A stretch of DNA of 11,815 bases from Pseudomonadota bacterium (GCA_018827585.1 JAHJXP010000084.1:1-11815), one strand, 5' to 3'. Shown: positions 1-7,483, numbered from the stretch's first letter. Translations and numbers: made by a program. The notes: generated by a model from the sequence alone, not told the origin.

Positions 1-96
1 AGCTTTTTTACGATTAAATACACTCATTTCAGCTAAAATTTCCGACTCTGTTTGCACCTGTTGTCCGTTCAGACGCCAAGGTCTCTGAACACTGAC

Positions 97-113
97 CTGG
101 CCCAGTAGGCCAG
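97..113 (+). promoter_or_regulatory. Leader hairpin upstream of tctC
   Basis: A perfect 6-bp inverted repeat, CTGGCC-CAGTA-GGCCAG, lies 33 bases upstream of the tctC start. The segment TCTCTG at 82-87 can pair with CAGAGA at 111-116. That pairing uses three bases of the first stem, so the two foldings exclude each other. No U-run follows the stem, so it is not a classic terminator. A role in leader RNA folding is inference; short repeats like this can arise by chance. Confidence 0.3.
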
Positions 114-146
114 AGATTTTATGTTGGACTAAAAAAAGGGGGAGTT

Positions 147-1118
147 ATGTCAAGAAAATTGCTGATTAGTGTAGTTGTGGTATCGTTATGCTTTCTAGGC
201 TTGGCGCTCGCACAGGAAGGGAAGTACCCGAACAAGCCCATCAGACTGATCGTGGGTTACGCGCCCGGTGGCGGCAGTGATATCATGGGCAGGCTGATTG
301 GCCAGCAAATCACCGATGCCATGGGCCAGAGAGTCGTCGTCGAAAACAAGCCGGGTGCGGCCCAGAATGTCGCCGCAGAGTACTTCGTTAAACAACCCAA
401 CGACGGTTACACCCTGTTCATGAGTTCAGCGGCCTTGGGCATCAACATCAGCCTTTATCCCAAGATCAATTACGATCCGGTAAAAGACTTCGCACCGGTG
501 GCGATTTTTGCGACGAGTCCGAATCTGTTGCTGGTGCATCCCTCATTTCCCGCCAGGAGCATCGCGGAATTTCTCGCCGTCGTAAAAAAGAATCCCGGCA
601 AGTACAATTTTTCCTCATCCGGCAGCGGCAGTACACAGCACCTTTCCGGGGAACTGCTCAAGCTCATGATCAACACGGACATTACACATGTTCCTTATAA
701 AGGCACTGCACCTTCCATGACTGGATTGGCGAGCGGGGAGGTTGATTTTACCTTTTGCAACATTCCCGCAGCACAGCCGCTGATGGCGGCGGGCAAGGTC
801 AGAGCAATCGGGATTACCAGTGCCAAGAGATCGCCGTTGTTACCTGAATTGCCGACCATGGTAGAAGGCGGCCTGCCGGGTTTTCTCACCGAAACCTGGT
901 ATGGGGTATTGGCGCCGACGGGAACCCCAGCCGATGTGATAAGCGCGTTGAATACGGTCATCGTGAAGGCCGTGCAGAAAGAAGATTTTCGTGCACGGCT
1001 GGCGCAACTCGGCGCCGATCCGGTCGCGGAAACGCCGGAGTATTTTCGCAAGTTTTTGCTTGAGGAAATCGAGCGCTGGAGCAAGGTGGTGAAGGCGTCC
1101 AAGGCAAAGCCAGAATAA
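147..1118 (+). CDS. tctC: Tripartite tricarboxylate transporter periplasmic binding protein (TctC/Bug family)
   Basis: This is the extracytoplasmic solute receptor of a TTT-type secondary transporter. It captures a carboxylate in the periplasm and delivers it to the TctA/TctB membrane pair. The 323-residue product has the usual family length. It begins with a signal peptide: Arg/Lys at residues 3-4, a hydrophobic core at 5-21, and cleavage probably after ALA at 20-22. Bug-family signatures follow: YPNKPIRLIVGYAPGGGSD near 27-45, VVENKPGA near 63-70, the SSSGSGSTQHLSGELL block near 155-170, and HVPYKG with SGEVD near 180-200. The ATG is preceded by GGGGGAG at 138-144. Bug proteins bind very varied ligands (citrate, dicarboxylates, amino acids, aromatic acids), so the ligand is not assigned. 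A terminator follows, and tctBA begin only about 510 bases later, which is unusually far for a dedicated receptor. The family call is secure; pairing with the downstream tctBA is likely but not proven. Confidence 0.95.
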   Translation: MSRKLLISVVVVSLCFLGLALAQEGKYPNKPIRLIVGYAPGGGSDIMGRLIGQQITDAMGQRVVVENKPGAAQNVAAEYFVKQPNDGYTLFMSSAALGINISLYPKINYDPVKDFAPVAIFATSPNLLLVHPSFPARSIAEFLAVVKKNPGKYNFSSSGSGSTQHLSGELLKLMINTDITHVPYKGTAPSMTGLASGEVDFTFCNIPAAQPLMAAGKVRAIGITSAKRSPLLPELPTMVEGGLPGFLTETWYGVLAPTGTPADVISALNTVIVKAVQKEDFRARLAQLGADPVAETPEYFRKFLLEEIERWSKVVKASKAKPE

Positions 1119-1139
1119 ATTTCACCAGTACAATAAAAG

Positions 1140-1165
1140 GGGTTCAACGTTCTGGCGTTGAACCC
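1140..1165. terminator. Probable bidirectional terminator downstream of tctC
   Basis: A perfect 10-bp stem, GGGTTCAACG and CGTTGAACCC, encloses the 6-base loop TTCTGG. It starts 22 bases after the tctC stop. On the plus strand a loose T-rich tail (ATTGCCATTTGATTTTT) follows. On the minus strand the tail is CCCTTTTATT, so the structure may stop transcription from both sides. It would isolate tctC from tctBA or set a lower level of the membrane genes. Confidence 0.75.
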
Positions 1166-1256
1166 ATTGCCATTTGATTTTTGGCCTATGATATAAACGC
1201 ACGCGGTGATGCTATGTGCCAATTTTATGAGACATCGTTTCCTGTGAACACCAGAT

Positions 1257-1406
1257 TCATTCTTTCGCAATCAAAAAATCGGCAGCTTGTTGAAGCGCAG
1301 CAACATCGACAGGGAGAAGAAGAATTTCTTCCGTCGCCGTGTTCAGGCTGTTGTTCACCCTGGGCTGTTCCGACGGCATCAGTTTTCCACCCGTGTCGTT
1401 TTCCAT
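1257..1406 (-). CDS. Possible small protein, 49 residues, unknown function
   Basis: The family is not recognised. The minus strand has an ATG-initiated frame of 49 codons ending in TGA. Its product starts MENDTGGKLMPSEQPRV and ends with an amphipathic-looking segment, EILLLPVDVAALQQAADFLI, at about residues 27-46. That segment resembles ordinary protein more than a random frame does. The frame ends about 90 bases before the terminator at 1140-1165, whose T-run on this strand is good. Against it: no clear ribosome binding site precedes the ATG (TTTACTAAAACCCAAC), no convincing promoter was found, and a frame this short occurs often by chance. It could be a small gene, the eroded end of a former gene, or noise. 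Confidence 0.25.
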   Translation of the reverse strand: MENDTGGKLMPSEQPRVNNSLNTATEEILLLPVDVAALQQAADFLIAKE

Positions 1407-1555
1407 GTTGGGTTTTAGTAAAGAGAAGCATCGCCTGGTTCCTCAGCGGACAGATATTGACCTGCGCACCAAAGGAGGCTCTGTTTAAATTGTAAGTGCA
1501 GGACCATGAAGTGATTAATCTACATTTATCATCATTATCGATGCCCTCTTCATAG

Positions 1556-1584
1556 TTGCTATGAATTGTAACCTTCGATATATG
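1556..1584 (+). promoter_or_regulatory. Predicted sigma-70 type promoter of tctBA
   Basis: The -35 candidate TTGCTA (1556-1561) and -10 candidate TATATG (1579-1584) are 17 bases apart, each matching the consensus in four of six positions. Transcription would start near 1591, giving a leader of about 38 bases before the tctB ATG. The -35 box lies inside the inverted repeat CATAG-TTG-CTATG (1551-1563), which could be an operator. This is a prediction from spacing and consensus only. Confidence 0.4.
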
Positions 1585-1628
1585 TGTTTAGGTTGCAAAA
1601 AACTGACAAAAAGGGGAAAGGAACCTCG

Positions 1629-2081
1629 ATGAAACTGGATTTTCGCAGTAACAGGGATTTCTGGTCAGGTCTGATGTTCTTCGTGATCGGCGTCGCGGCG
1701 ATACCCATCGCCCGGGATTACCCGTTCGGCAGCACGCTGCGCATGGGGGCCGGTTACTTCCCGACCCTTCTGGGCGCGATCCTCATCCTGTTCGGCATCT
1801 ACATCATGGTCAAGGGGCTGCGCAGGCACGAGAAGATCGAGGGCAACTGGTCGTTGCGTGCGCTGATCATGCTGCCCTTATCCATGGTGTTGTTCGGTGT
1901 TCTGATGCAGTATGCGGGATTCATCCCGGCCTTGGCGGTCCTGATTTTCTGGTCGGCGGCCTCGGGCAGGGAGTTCAAGTTCTTCGAGGTCCTGCTGGTG
2001 ACCGTTTTGCTGACCGTTCTTTCGGTGGGCGTGTTCATCTGGGGTCTCGGCCTTCCCTATCCCCTGATCAAGGGATTCTGA
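1629..2081 (+). CDS. tctB: Tripartite tricarboxylate transporter small membrane subunit (TctB)
   Basis: TctB is the small integral inner-membrane subunit of the TTT transporter and forms the membrane complex with TctA. The chosen ATG gives 150 residues, typical for the family. It has a well-placed AAAGGAA at 1617-1623. An in-frame GTG at 1584 would add a basic, non-hydrophobic 15-residue extension, and it falls inside the predicted promoter, so it is rejected. Hydrophobic segments lie at about residues 12-28, 45-62, 78-96, 99-111 and 119-140. The family signature is visible as MGAGYFPTLLGAILILFG at about 39-56. The stop is 13 bases before the tctA ATG, so the two genes are co-transcribed and probably translated together. 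The high-GC codon use matches tctA rather than the preceding gap. Confidence 0.9.
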   Translation: MKLDFRSNRDFWSGLMFFVIGVAAIPIARDYPFGSTLRMGAGYFPTLLGAILILFGIYIMVKGLRRHEKIEGNWSLRALIMLPLSMVLFGVLMQYAGFIPALAVLIFWSAASGREFKFFEVLLVTVLLTVLSVGVFIWGLGLPYPLIKGF

Positions 2082-2094
2082 CGAGGAGAGTGTC

Positions 2095-3591
2095 ATGGAG
2101 CTGTTCAATAACCTGATTTTCGGGTTCAGTGTAGCGTTGTCGTTTCAGAATGTACTCTACTGCTTCATAGGCTGTCTGTTGGGCACCATGATCGGCGTGC
2201 TGCCCGGCATCGGTCCAATGGCGACGATCGCGATGCTGCTTCCTATTACCTTCACCCTTCCGCCAGTCGCAGCGCTCATCATGCTGGCCGGCATCTACTA
2301 CGGCGCCCAGTACGGCGGCTCGACCACCGCCATCCTGGTCAACCTTCCGGGCGAGACCTCGTCGGTGGTCACGTGCATCGACGGTTACCAGATGGCCCGC
2401 CAGGGTCGCGCCGGCCCGGCGCTCGCGATCGCGGCCATCGGATCGTTCTTTGCCGGCACCGTGTGCACGATGATCATCGCGATGTTCGGCCCGCTAATCG
2501 CCGAGATAGCGTTTAAGTTCCGTGCGCCGGAATACTTCTCGCTGATGCTGATGGCCCTGGTCACCGCGGCGGTGCTCTCCCAAGGCGACACGAGCAAGTC
2601 GCTCGCGATGGTGTCGCTGGGATTGCTGCTCGGTGTTGTGGGCGCCGATCTCAATACCGGCGTGCAGCGCTTCACCTTCAACATCACCGAGTTGGCGGAC
2701 GGCATCGGCTTCGTGATCATCGCCATTGGGGTGTTCGCGGTGGGCGAAATCATCAGCAACCTCGGCGAGTTGCAGGAACGCCAGGTTTTCACCTCCAAGG
2801 TGGAAAGCATCTACCCGACGCTGCAGGACCTGAAGCAGTCCATCGCCCCGATCATCAGGGGGACCGCGATCGGGGCGTTCTTCGGCACGCTGCCCGGCAC
2901 CGGGCCGGCGATCTCTTCGTTCTCGTCCTATCTGGTCGAAAAGAAGGTCGCCAAGGATCCGTCGCGTTTCGGCAACGGCGCGATCGAGGGGGTGGCGGGA
3001 CCGGAGTCCGCCAACAATGCCGCAGCCCAGTGCGCATTCATTCCCACCCTGACGCTGGGCATCCCGGGCAGCGCCTCGATGGCACTGATGCTCGGCGCGC
3101 TCATCATCCAGGGCATCACGCCCGGCCCAACGGTGATGACCAAGAATCCCGACCTCTTCTGGGGGCTGATCGCGAGCATGTGGATCGGCAACTTGATGCT
3201 CCTCGTGCTCAACCTGCCGCTGGTCGGCCTCTGGGTGAGCCTGCTCAAGGTGCCCTATCGCCTGCTTTTCCCGGCCATCATGGTCTTCTCCTCCATCGGC
3301 ATCTACAGCCTGAACAATAGCCCGTTCGATCTCTACCTCGCGGCGCTCTTCGGCGCCCTCGGCTTCATTTGGATGAGGCTCGGGTGTCCCGCGGCACCGA
3401 TGCTGCTCGGGTTCATCCTGGGGCCGCTGCTGGAGGAAAACCTGCGGCGGGCGCTGCTTATCTCTCGCGGTGATCCCTCCGTGTTCTTCACGCGGCCGAT
3501 CAGCCTTGCATTCATGATCGCGACGGTCCTGATCCTGCTGACGATGGCGGTGCCGGCCGTAGGCAAACGGAAGAGCAGCATTTCCGGCTGA
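2095..3591 (+). CDS. tctA: Tripartite tricarboxylate transporter large membrane subunit (TctA)
   Basis: TctA is the large permease subunit of the TTT system, driving solute import with an ion gradient. The 498-residue, strongly hydrophobic product has the usual family length with about a dozen membrane segments. The internal two-fold repeat typical of TctA is clear: GVLPGIGP at residues 34-41 and GTLPGTGP at 264-271. Other family motifs are YYGAQYGGSTTAI (68-80) running into NLPGE, AGPESANNAA (301-310) and TLGIPGSASMALMLGAL (320-336). The start has a strong GAGGAGAG ribosome binding site four bases upstream. The next gene, an acyl-CoA synthetase on the same strand, starts 47 bases later with no hairpin terminator between. 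Transport and CoA activation may therefore be co-expressed. Substrate specificity cannot be read from TctA. Confidence 0.95.
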   Translation: MELFNNLIFGFSVALSFQNVLYCFIGCLLGTMIGVLPGIGPMATIAMLLPITFTLPPVAALIMLAGIYYGAQYGGSTTAILVNLPGETSSVVTCIDGYQMARQGRAGPALAIAAIGSFFAGTVCTMIIAMFGPLIAEIAFKFRAPEYFSLMLMALVTAAVLSQGDTSKSLAMVSLGLLLGVVGADLNTGVQRFTFNITELADGIGFVIIAIGVFAVGEIISNLGELQERQVFTSKVESIYPTLQDLKQSIAPIIRGTAIGAFFGTLPGTGPAISSFSSYLVEKKVAKDPSRFGNGAIEGVAGPESANNAAAQCAFIPTLTLGIPGSASMALMLGALIIQGITPGPTVMTKNPDLFWGLIASMWIGNLMLLVLNLPLVGLWVSLLKVPYRLLFPAIMVFSSIGIYSLNNSPFDLYLAALFGALGFIWMRLGCPAAPMLLGFILGPLLEENLRRALLISRGDPSVFFTRPISLAFMIATVLILLTMAVPAVGKRKSSISG

Positions 3592-3638
3592 TACGGCATG
3601 CTCGGCCATGTGCGTGGAAAAGATGAGGTGCGACCAAG

Positions 3639-5762
3639 ATGAACCCCCTCTGCACACAGATACACTATCTGCTTTCGCCAAAATCCGTCGTCATCGTGGG
3701 AGCTTCGGCAGACTATTCGAAATTTACGGGCAGAACGGTCAAATACGTTTTGAGGCATCGATATCCGGGCAAACTTTATGCGGTAAATCCCACTCGCACT
3801 GAAATTTCCGGCATCCCATGTTTCCCCTCGGTGAAAGATCTCCCGGAAGCCGTGGATACGGCGTTTATCCAAATTGCTGCGAAAGGCGTTCCCGGGGTGA
3901 TTGAGCAGTGTATCGAAAAGAATGTCAAAAGCATCATTATTCATTCCGCCGGTCTCGGGGAAAGCGGCGAAGAAGGGAAGAAGACCCAGGAGCGGATCAA
4001 GGCGCAGATCCGTGAAGCGGGGATCCGCGTCGTCGGCCCCAATTGCGCAGGGATCGTGAACATGACGGAAAGCATGATTCTCTCCCCGATCGCCTGCTAC
4101 GAAATCGACGATCTCCCCGCAGGAAGAATCGGACTCATTTCGCAAAGCGGCGGTTTGACGGGGGCCTACGTTTCCCGGGCGGCGGATCGAGGGATCGGGT
4201 TCAGCTATGTCATCTCGACGGGCAATGAGATGGATCTGGGCGTCAGCGAATTTGCGCACTATCTCCTCCGGGATGAACATACCGATGCCATCGCCATCTT
4301 CCTGGAGGCTCTGCGGGACGTCAATCTGTTCAGGGAAGTGGCCGTCGAGGCAATGAACCGACGAAAGCCGATCGTCGTCCTCAAGGTGGGCCGCACGGAG
4401 GTCGGCGCTCGGGCAGCCGCTTCGCACACCGGCGCCCTCACGGGAGCCGACACGATTTATGACGCCTTTTTCCGGCAGTACGGGATCGTGCGAGTGGAAA
4501 CTCTGGAGGATCTGTTCGAAGTCCCGGCGCTTTTCTGTAAGGCGAAGCCGCCCAAAGGGAGGAATGTGGGGATCATCACGACGACCGGCGGCGGCGCGAC
4601 CATCGTCTTGGAAGCGGCCGCTCAAGCCGGCCTTCAGTTTCCCCCGCCTTCCGACAGCGCAATCAGGGAAGCGACGGCATTTTTACCTTCCTTCGCGGCA
4701 AAGTCGAATCCCATGGATGTCACGATGTCCGGAGCGGGGGGCGGTTTCAAGAAGGGTCTCGAACTCCTCATGAAGGACGACACCTTCGACATGATCGTCG
4801 GCGTCGTGGGGACATCGAGCCAATTCGAACCGCATCTGGGCGTTCAGCCCATTGTTGAGGTATGCAAGGACGCAACAAAACCACTCGTGGCCTTCTGCAA
4901 TCCCAACGCCGCGGACGCGTTGCGACTCTTCGAGAAGAACGGCATCCCCTCTTTCCGGACCCCCGAATCGTGCGGGCGGGCTCTCGGTTATCTGGTGAAG
5001 TACGGAGAGGCCCTCGACGGTTTCAACCGGGGAAAAGGGCAGCAGCGAACAGCCGATCCGGATTCGCCGAACGCCGCAAAGGCCCTGAATATCCTGGTGA
5101 CCTCAGGACAGATCCTGACCGAGTACGACAGCAAACGCGTCCTTTCCACGTACGGTATCGCGGTGACCAGGGAAAAGATGACCGGCGACGTGGAACAGGC
5201 GAAGCAAGCGGCCAAGGAAATCGGGTATCCGGTCGTAATGAAGGTCATGTCTGCCGATATTCCCCACAAGAGCGAGGCGGGCGTGATCAAGCTGGGAGTC
5301 CCATCGGAGAGCGAGCTTGTCGCGGCGTATGGGGAACTCCTCGCAAAGGCGAAAAGGTTCAAGGCCGATGTGCGGATCGACGGCGTCCTGATCCAGGAGA
5401 TGGCGGCAAAGGGAGTGGAACTGATTATCGGTATGAAACGGGACGCCAGTTTCGGTCCCGTCATCATGTTCGGATTGGGGGGAATCTTTGTCGAGGTGTT
5501 CAAAGACGTCGCTTTCCGCGTCCCGCCCATCTCCCTGTCGGATGCCCGGGAAATGATCGGGGAGATCAAAGGAGAGAAACTCCTGAACGGCTACCGGGGG
5601 ATGGAGAAGATGGATTGCGAGGCGATCGCGTCGACATTGATGAGCGTGGCTGGCCTTTCGTTGGATCTTGGCGAAGAGATCCGGGAACTTGATATCAACC
5701 CCTTGATCGTTTATCCGCAGGGAAAGGGGATCAGGGTGGTGGATGCCCTGATCTGTCGATAG
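3639..5762 (+). CDS. Fused acetate--CoA ligase (ADP-forming) family acyl-CoA synthetase
   Basis: This NDP-forming acyl-CoA synthetase interconverts acyl-CoA, ADP and phosphate with the free acid, CoA and ATP. It activates a carboxylic acid cheaply or conserves energy from its thioester. The 707 residues contain both subunits fused in the usual order: CoA-binding Rossmann domain (about 10-135, VVIVGAS at 17-23, GPNCAGIV at 133-140), succinyl-CoA-ligase-like domains (about 160-460, SQSGG at 168-172), and an ATP-grasp domain (about 480-705, with DIPHKSEAGVIKLGV starting at 540 and FGLGGIFVEV at 611-620). The phosphorylated histidine should be His263 in ASHTGALTG; His543 is the conserved ATP-grasp His. 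GAGGTG precedes the ATG by nine bases. Family members act on acetate, branched-chain, aryl or dicarboxylic acids, and the substrate here is unknown. An acyl-CoA dehydrogenase follows 90 bases downstream. Confidence 0.92.
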   Translation: MNPLCTQIHYLLSPKSVVIVGASADYSKFTGRTVKYVLRHRYPGKLYAVNPTRTEISGIPCFPSVKDLPEAVDTAFIQIAAKGVPGVIEQCIEKNVKSIIIHSAGLGESGEEGKKTQERIKAQIREAGIRVVGPNCAGIVNMTESMILSPIACYEIDDLPAGRIGLISQSGGLTGAYVSRAADRGIGFSYVISTGNEMDLGVSEFAHYLLRDEHTDAIAIFLEALRDVNLFREVAVEAMNRRKPIVVLKVGRTEVGARAAASHTGALTGADTIYDAFFRQYGIVRVETLEDLFEVPALFCKAKPPKGRNVGIITTTGGGATIVLEAAAQAGLQFPPPSDSAIREATAFLPSFAAKSNPMDVTMSGAGGGFKKGLELLMKDDTFDMIVGVVGTSSQFEPHLGVQPIVEVCKDATKPLVAFCNPNAADALRLFEKNGIPSFRTPESCGRALGYLVKYGEALDGFNRGKGQQRTADPDSPNAAKALNILVTSGQILTEYDSKRVLSTYGIAVTREKMTGDVEQAKQAAKEIGYPVVMKVMSADIPHKSEAGVIKLGVPSESELVAAYGELLAKAKRFKADVRIDGVLIQEMAAKGVELIIGMKRDASFGPVIMFGLGGIFVEVFKDVAFRVPPISLSDAREMIGEIKGEKLLNGYRGMEKMDCEAIASTLMSVAGLSLDLGEEIRELDINPLIVYPQGKGIRVVDALICR

Positions 5763-5852
5763 ACTCTCGCGGCGTCAATGACATCAAAACGTTGAGCGGA
5801 TCAGTCGTCCGGGTTGGACGAAAAAAAACGAATGCAGAGGTGAAGAACAACT

Positions 5853-7028
5853 ATGGATTTTCAATTCAGCGACGAACAGAAGATGTTCCAGGAGAGCGTG
5901 CGGAGATTATCGTTAAAACATTTTGCCCCCAAGGCATTTACCTGGGAAACGGGATCGGGGGGGTCGTACCCCTGGGAAAATGCGAAGATCCTGGCGGAAA
6001 ACGGGCTTATGGGCATGCGCCTCCCCGAGGAGGAGGGGGGACAGGGGGCTTCGCTTATGGACTGCGTGATCGCCATCATGGAGATCACGAAGGTCTGCCC
6101 CCATACGGGGGACGTTTTTCAGGCGGGCAACTTCGGCGCCATTCAGCAAGTCGCGTTCCTCGGCAATGAAAAGCTGAAAAAGAGCGTTCTCCCCAAGCTG
6201 CTCGCCGGCGAGACGATCATCACGGCGGCGATGTCCGAACCGAACGCCGGATCGGCGGTCACCGATCTGCGGACGACCGCGCGCTTCGAAGGCGACAATG
6301 TCGTCATCAACGGCAGCAAGATCTTCAACTCCAACGGCGACAGCGCGGGATATTTCTGTGTCTGGTGCCGCTTCGGCACGGGTGTCGCATCGTCGGGTGC
6401 GGTGATCGTCCCCGCCGATGCTCCCGGTTTTTCGCGTGGGAAAACGGAACATCACCTCTCGGGAGAACACCACTGTATGTTGTATTTCGATGAATGCAGG
6501 GTGCCGAAAGAATGTGTTCTGATGTCGGAGCAAGGATTCAAGAAACTGATGTCCGTGTTCAACGTCGAGAGAATGGGCAACGCGAGCCGATCCCTCGCCG
6601 TGGCCGAATTGGCTTATGAGAAGTCACTGCAATACGTCAAAGAGAGGAAGCAGTTCGACAGGCCGCTTTGTGAATTTCAGGGTATTCAGTGGAAGCTGGC
6701 GGACATGAAGCTCCGCATCGAGCAGGCGAGATGGCTCCTCTACAAGGCCGTGGTCGAGGCGGATCGGGGGTTACCCTCGGCCCTGGACAGTTCCCTTGCG
6801 AAGTTGGCCTGCAACGAAGCCTCCGAGTTCGTCTGCAGGGAGGCGATTCAGATCCACGGCGGCTACGGGCTGTCCAAGGAATATCCTCTTGCCTATCTCT
6901 ATGCACGGGCAAGGGGTTGGGTAATCGCGGGAGGTACGGTTGAAATGCTCAGGAACAGGATCGCGGTCGAGATCCTGGGGAGAAATTTCGACCAACGGCC
7001 GCCGAAACCCCCTGTCGTCAAGGAGTAG
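5853..7028 (+). CDS. Acyl-CoA dehydrogenase family protein with displaced catalytic glutamate
   Basis: This is a soluble flavoprotein of the acyl-CoA dehydrogenase superfamily, which forms or reduces the 2,3-double bond of an acyl-CoA using FAD and usually electron-transfer flavoprotein. The 391 residues follow the standard layout: N-terminal helical domain, beta domain with the flavin/substrate motif TAAMSEPNAGSAVTDLRTT (124-142) and KIFNSNGD (156-163), and C-terminal helical domain with ERKQFDRPL (264-272), QIHGGYG (333-339) and the GT..M..R block (361-369). The Glu that precedes this GT in medium-chain enzymes is Gly360 here. Glu239 in FNVERMGN aligns with the catalytic Glu of isovaleryl- and long-chain enzymes. 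AGAGGTGAA at 5836-5844 is the ribosome binding site. It probably shares a transcript with the upstream synthetase. A CaiA-like reductase role is an alternative to dehydrogenation. Confidence 0.93.
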   Translation: MDFQFSDEQKMFQESVRRLSLKHFAPKAFTWETGSGGSYPWENAKILAENGLMGMRLPEEEGGQGASLMDCVIAIMEITKVCPHTGDVFQAGNFGAIQQVAFLGNEKLKKSVLPKLLAGETIITAAMSEPNAGSAVTDLRTTARFEGDNVVINGSKIFNSNGDSAGYFCVWCRFGTGVASSGAVIVPADAPGFSRGKTEHHLSGEHHCMLYFDECRVPKECVLMSEQGFKKLMSVFNVERMGNASRSLAVAELAYEKSLQYVKERKQFDRPLCEFQGIQWKLADMKLRIEQARWLLYKAVVEADRGLPSALDSSLAKLACNEASEFVCREAIQIHGGYGLSKEYPLAYLYARARGWVIAGGTVEMLRNRIAVEILGRNFDQRPPKPPVVKE

Positions 7029-7066
7029 GAGGAAACGGGGGGGGATCGTCACCGTGACAACCGACC

Positions 7067-7483
7067 TCATTTTGCCGGCGGCATGGAGAAGCGGACATCG
7101 TCGGCCGCGATGCGGATATCGCAGGTAACCGCCAGCTCGCATCCCGCGCCATAGGCAAGCCCGTTGATCATGGCAATCACCGGGTAGGGGAAATCGAGGA
7201 TTGCCTTCATGCCGCTATCGAGGGGGGTATCCCCCTTGGCGGCTTCCGCGATCTCCGGACTGGCGTCAATGGGGAGATCGGAGATATCGAAACCCGAGGA
7301 GAAGGCCTTTTCGCCGCACCCCCGGAGAATGACGCAGCGGACTTCGTCCTCCTACCTGAGCCGCCTCAGCAATTCGATAAGCTCGACAAACACCATAGGC
7401 GACAGGGCATTCCTTTTCTCAGGCCGATTTATGGCAATGGTGCAAACCCTGTCCATTCTTTCGATCAGCAACCTGTCTCCTAT
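7067..7483 (-). pseudogene. Decayed enoyl-CoA hydratase/isomerase (crotonase family)
   Basis: The minus-strand translation reads clearly as the first half of a crotonase: RVCTIAINRPEKRNAL near codons 12-27, the first oxyanion-hole region EKAFSSGFDISDL near 56-68, and the second VIAMINGLAYGAGCELA near 97-113, followed by CDIRIAADDVRFSMPPAK. The frame is intact except for three lesions. The codon after a perfect TAAGGAGAG site is ATA (7481-7483) where ATG is expected. Codon 44 is TAG (7352-7354), in a spot where CAG would fit. The homology ends at a TGA (7067-7069) after about 138 codons, whereas the family usually has about 255-265. The next possible start is TTG four codons later. It lies 36 bases after the CoA-transferase stop and was probably its operon partner. 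The near-intact frame suggests recent decay. Confidence 0.85.

Larger units (their letters stand above)
1119..1628. other. Gene-poor gap between tctC and tctB
   Basis: This stretch separates the receptor gene from the membrane genes of the transporter. It holds the terminator hairpin at 1140-1165, a possible 49-codon reading frame on the minus strand at 1257-1406, an 8-bp palindrome GATTAATC at 1513-1520, and the predicted tctB promoter at 1556-1584. A plus-strand open frame at 1181-1495 has a Cys/Trp/Pro-rich product with no family resemblance and is judged non-coding. No transposase fragment or insertion-sequence ends were recognised. Confidence 0.6.

Noticed and set aside
1181..1495. A 104-codon plus-strand frame in the tct gap
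   Set aside because: The product is a jumble of Cys, Pro, Trp and Ser with no family pattern and no ribosome binding site. It overlaps the more protein-like minus-strand frame.
1584..1628. GTG at 1584 as the tctB start
   Set aside because: It would add a hydrophilic 15-residue leader, it lies within the predicted -10 box, and it lacks a ribosome binding site. The ATG at 1629 has AAAGGAA at good spacing.
2494..3681. A 395-codon open frame antisense to tctA, and similar long antisense frames at 3333-4625 and 4988-5569
   Set aside because: Their products are low-complexity, rich in Arg, His, Glu, Asp and Gly, and lack any recognisable fold. The opposite strand carries unmistakable TctA and acyl-CoA synthetase. 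GC-rich coding DNA commonly leaves such shadow frames.
5806..5820. CGTCC-GGGTT-GGACG hairpin before the acyl-CoA dehydrogenase gene as a terminator
   Set aside because: The stem is short and is followed by A's on the plus strand. On the minus strand the T's precede the stem, so it does not fit in either direction.
7048..7058. GTCAC-C-GTGAC palindrome between the convergent genes as a terminator
   Set aside because: The arms are only 5 bp with a one-base centre, which cannot form an RNA hairpin loop, and no T-run follows on either strand.
7352..7354. The in-frame TAG in the hydratase remnant as a pyrrolysine or other readthrough codon
   Set aside because: The gene also has ATA instead of a start and lacks its C-terminal half, and no pyl genes or downstream element are visible. 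Decay is the simpler reading.
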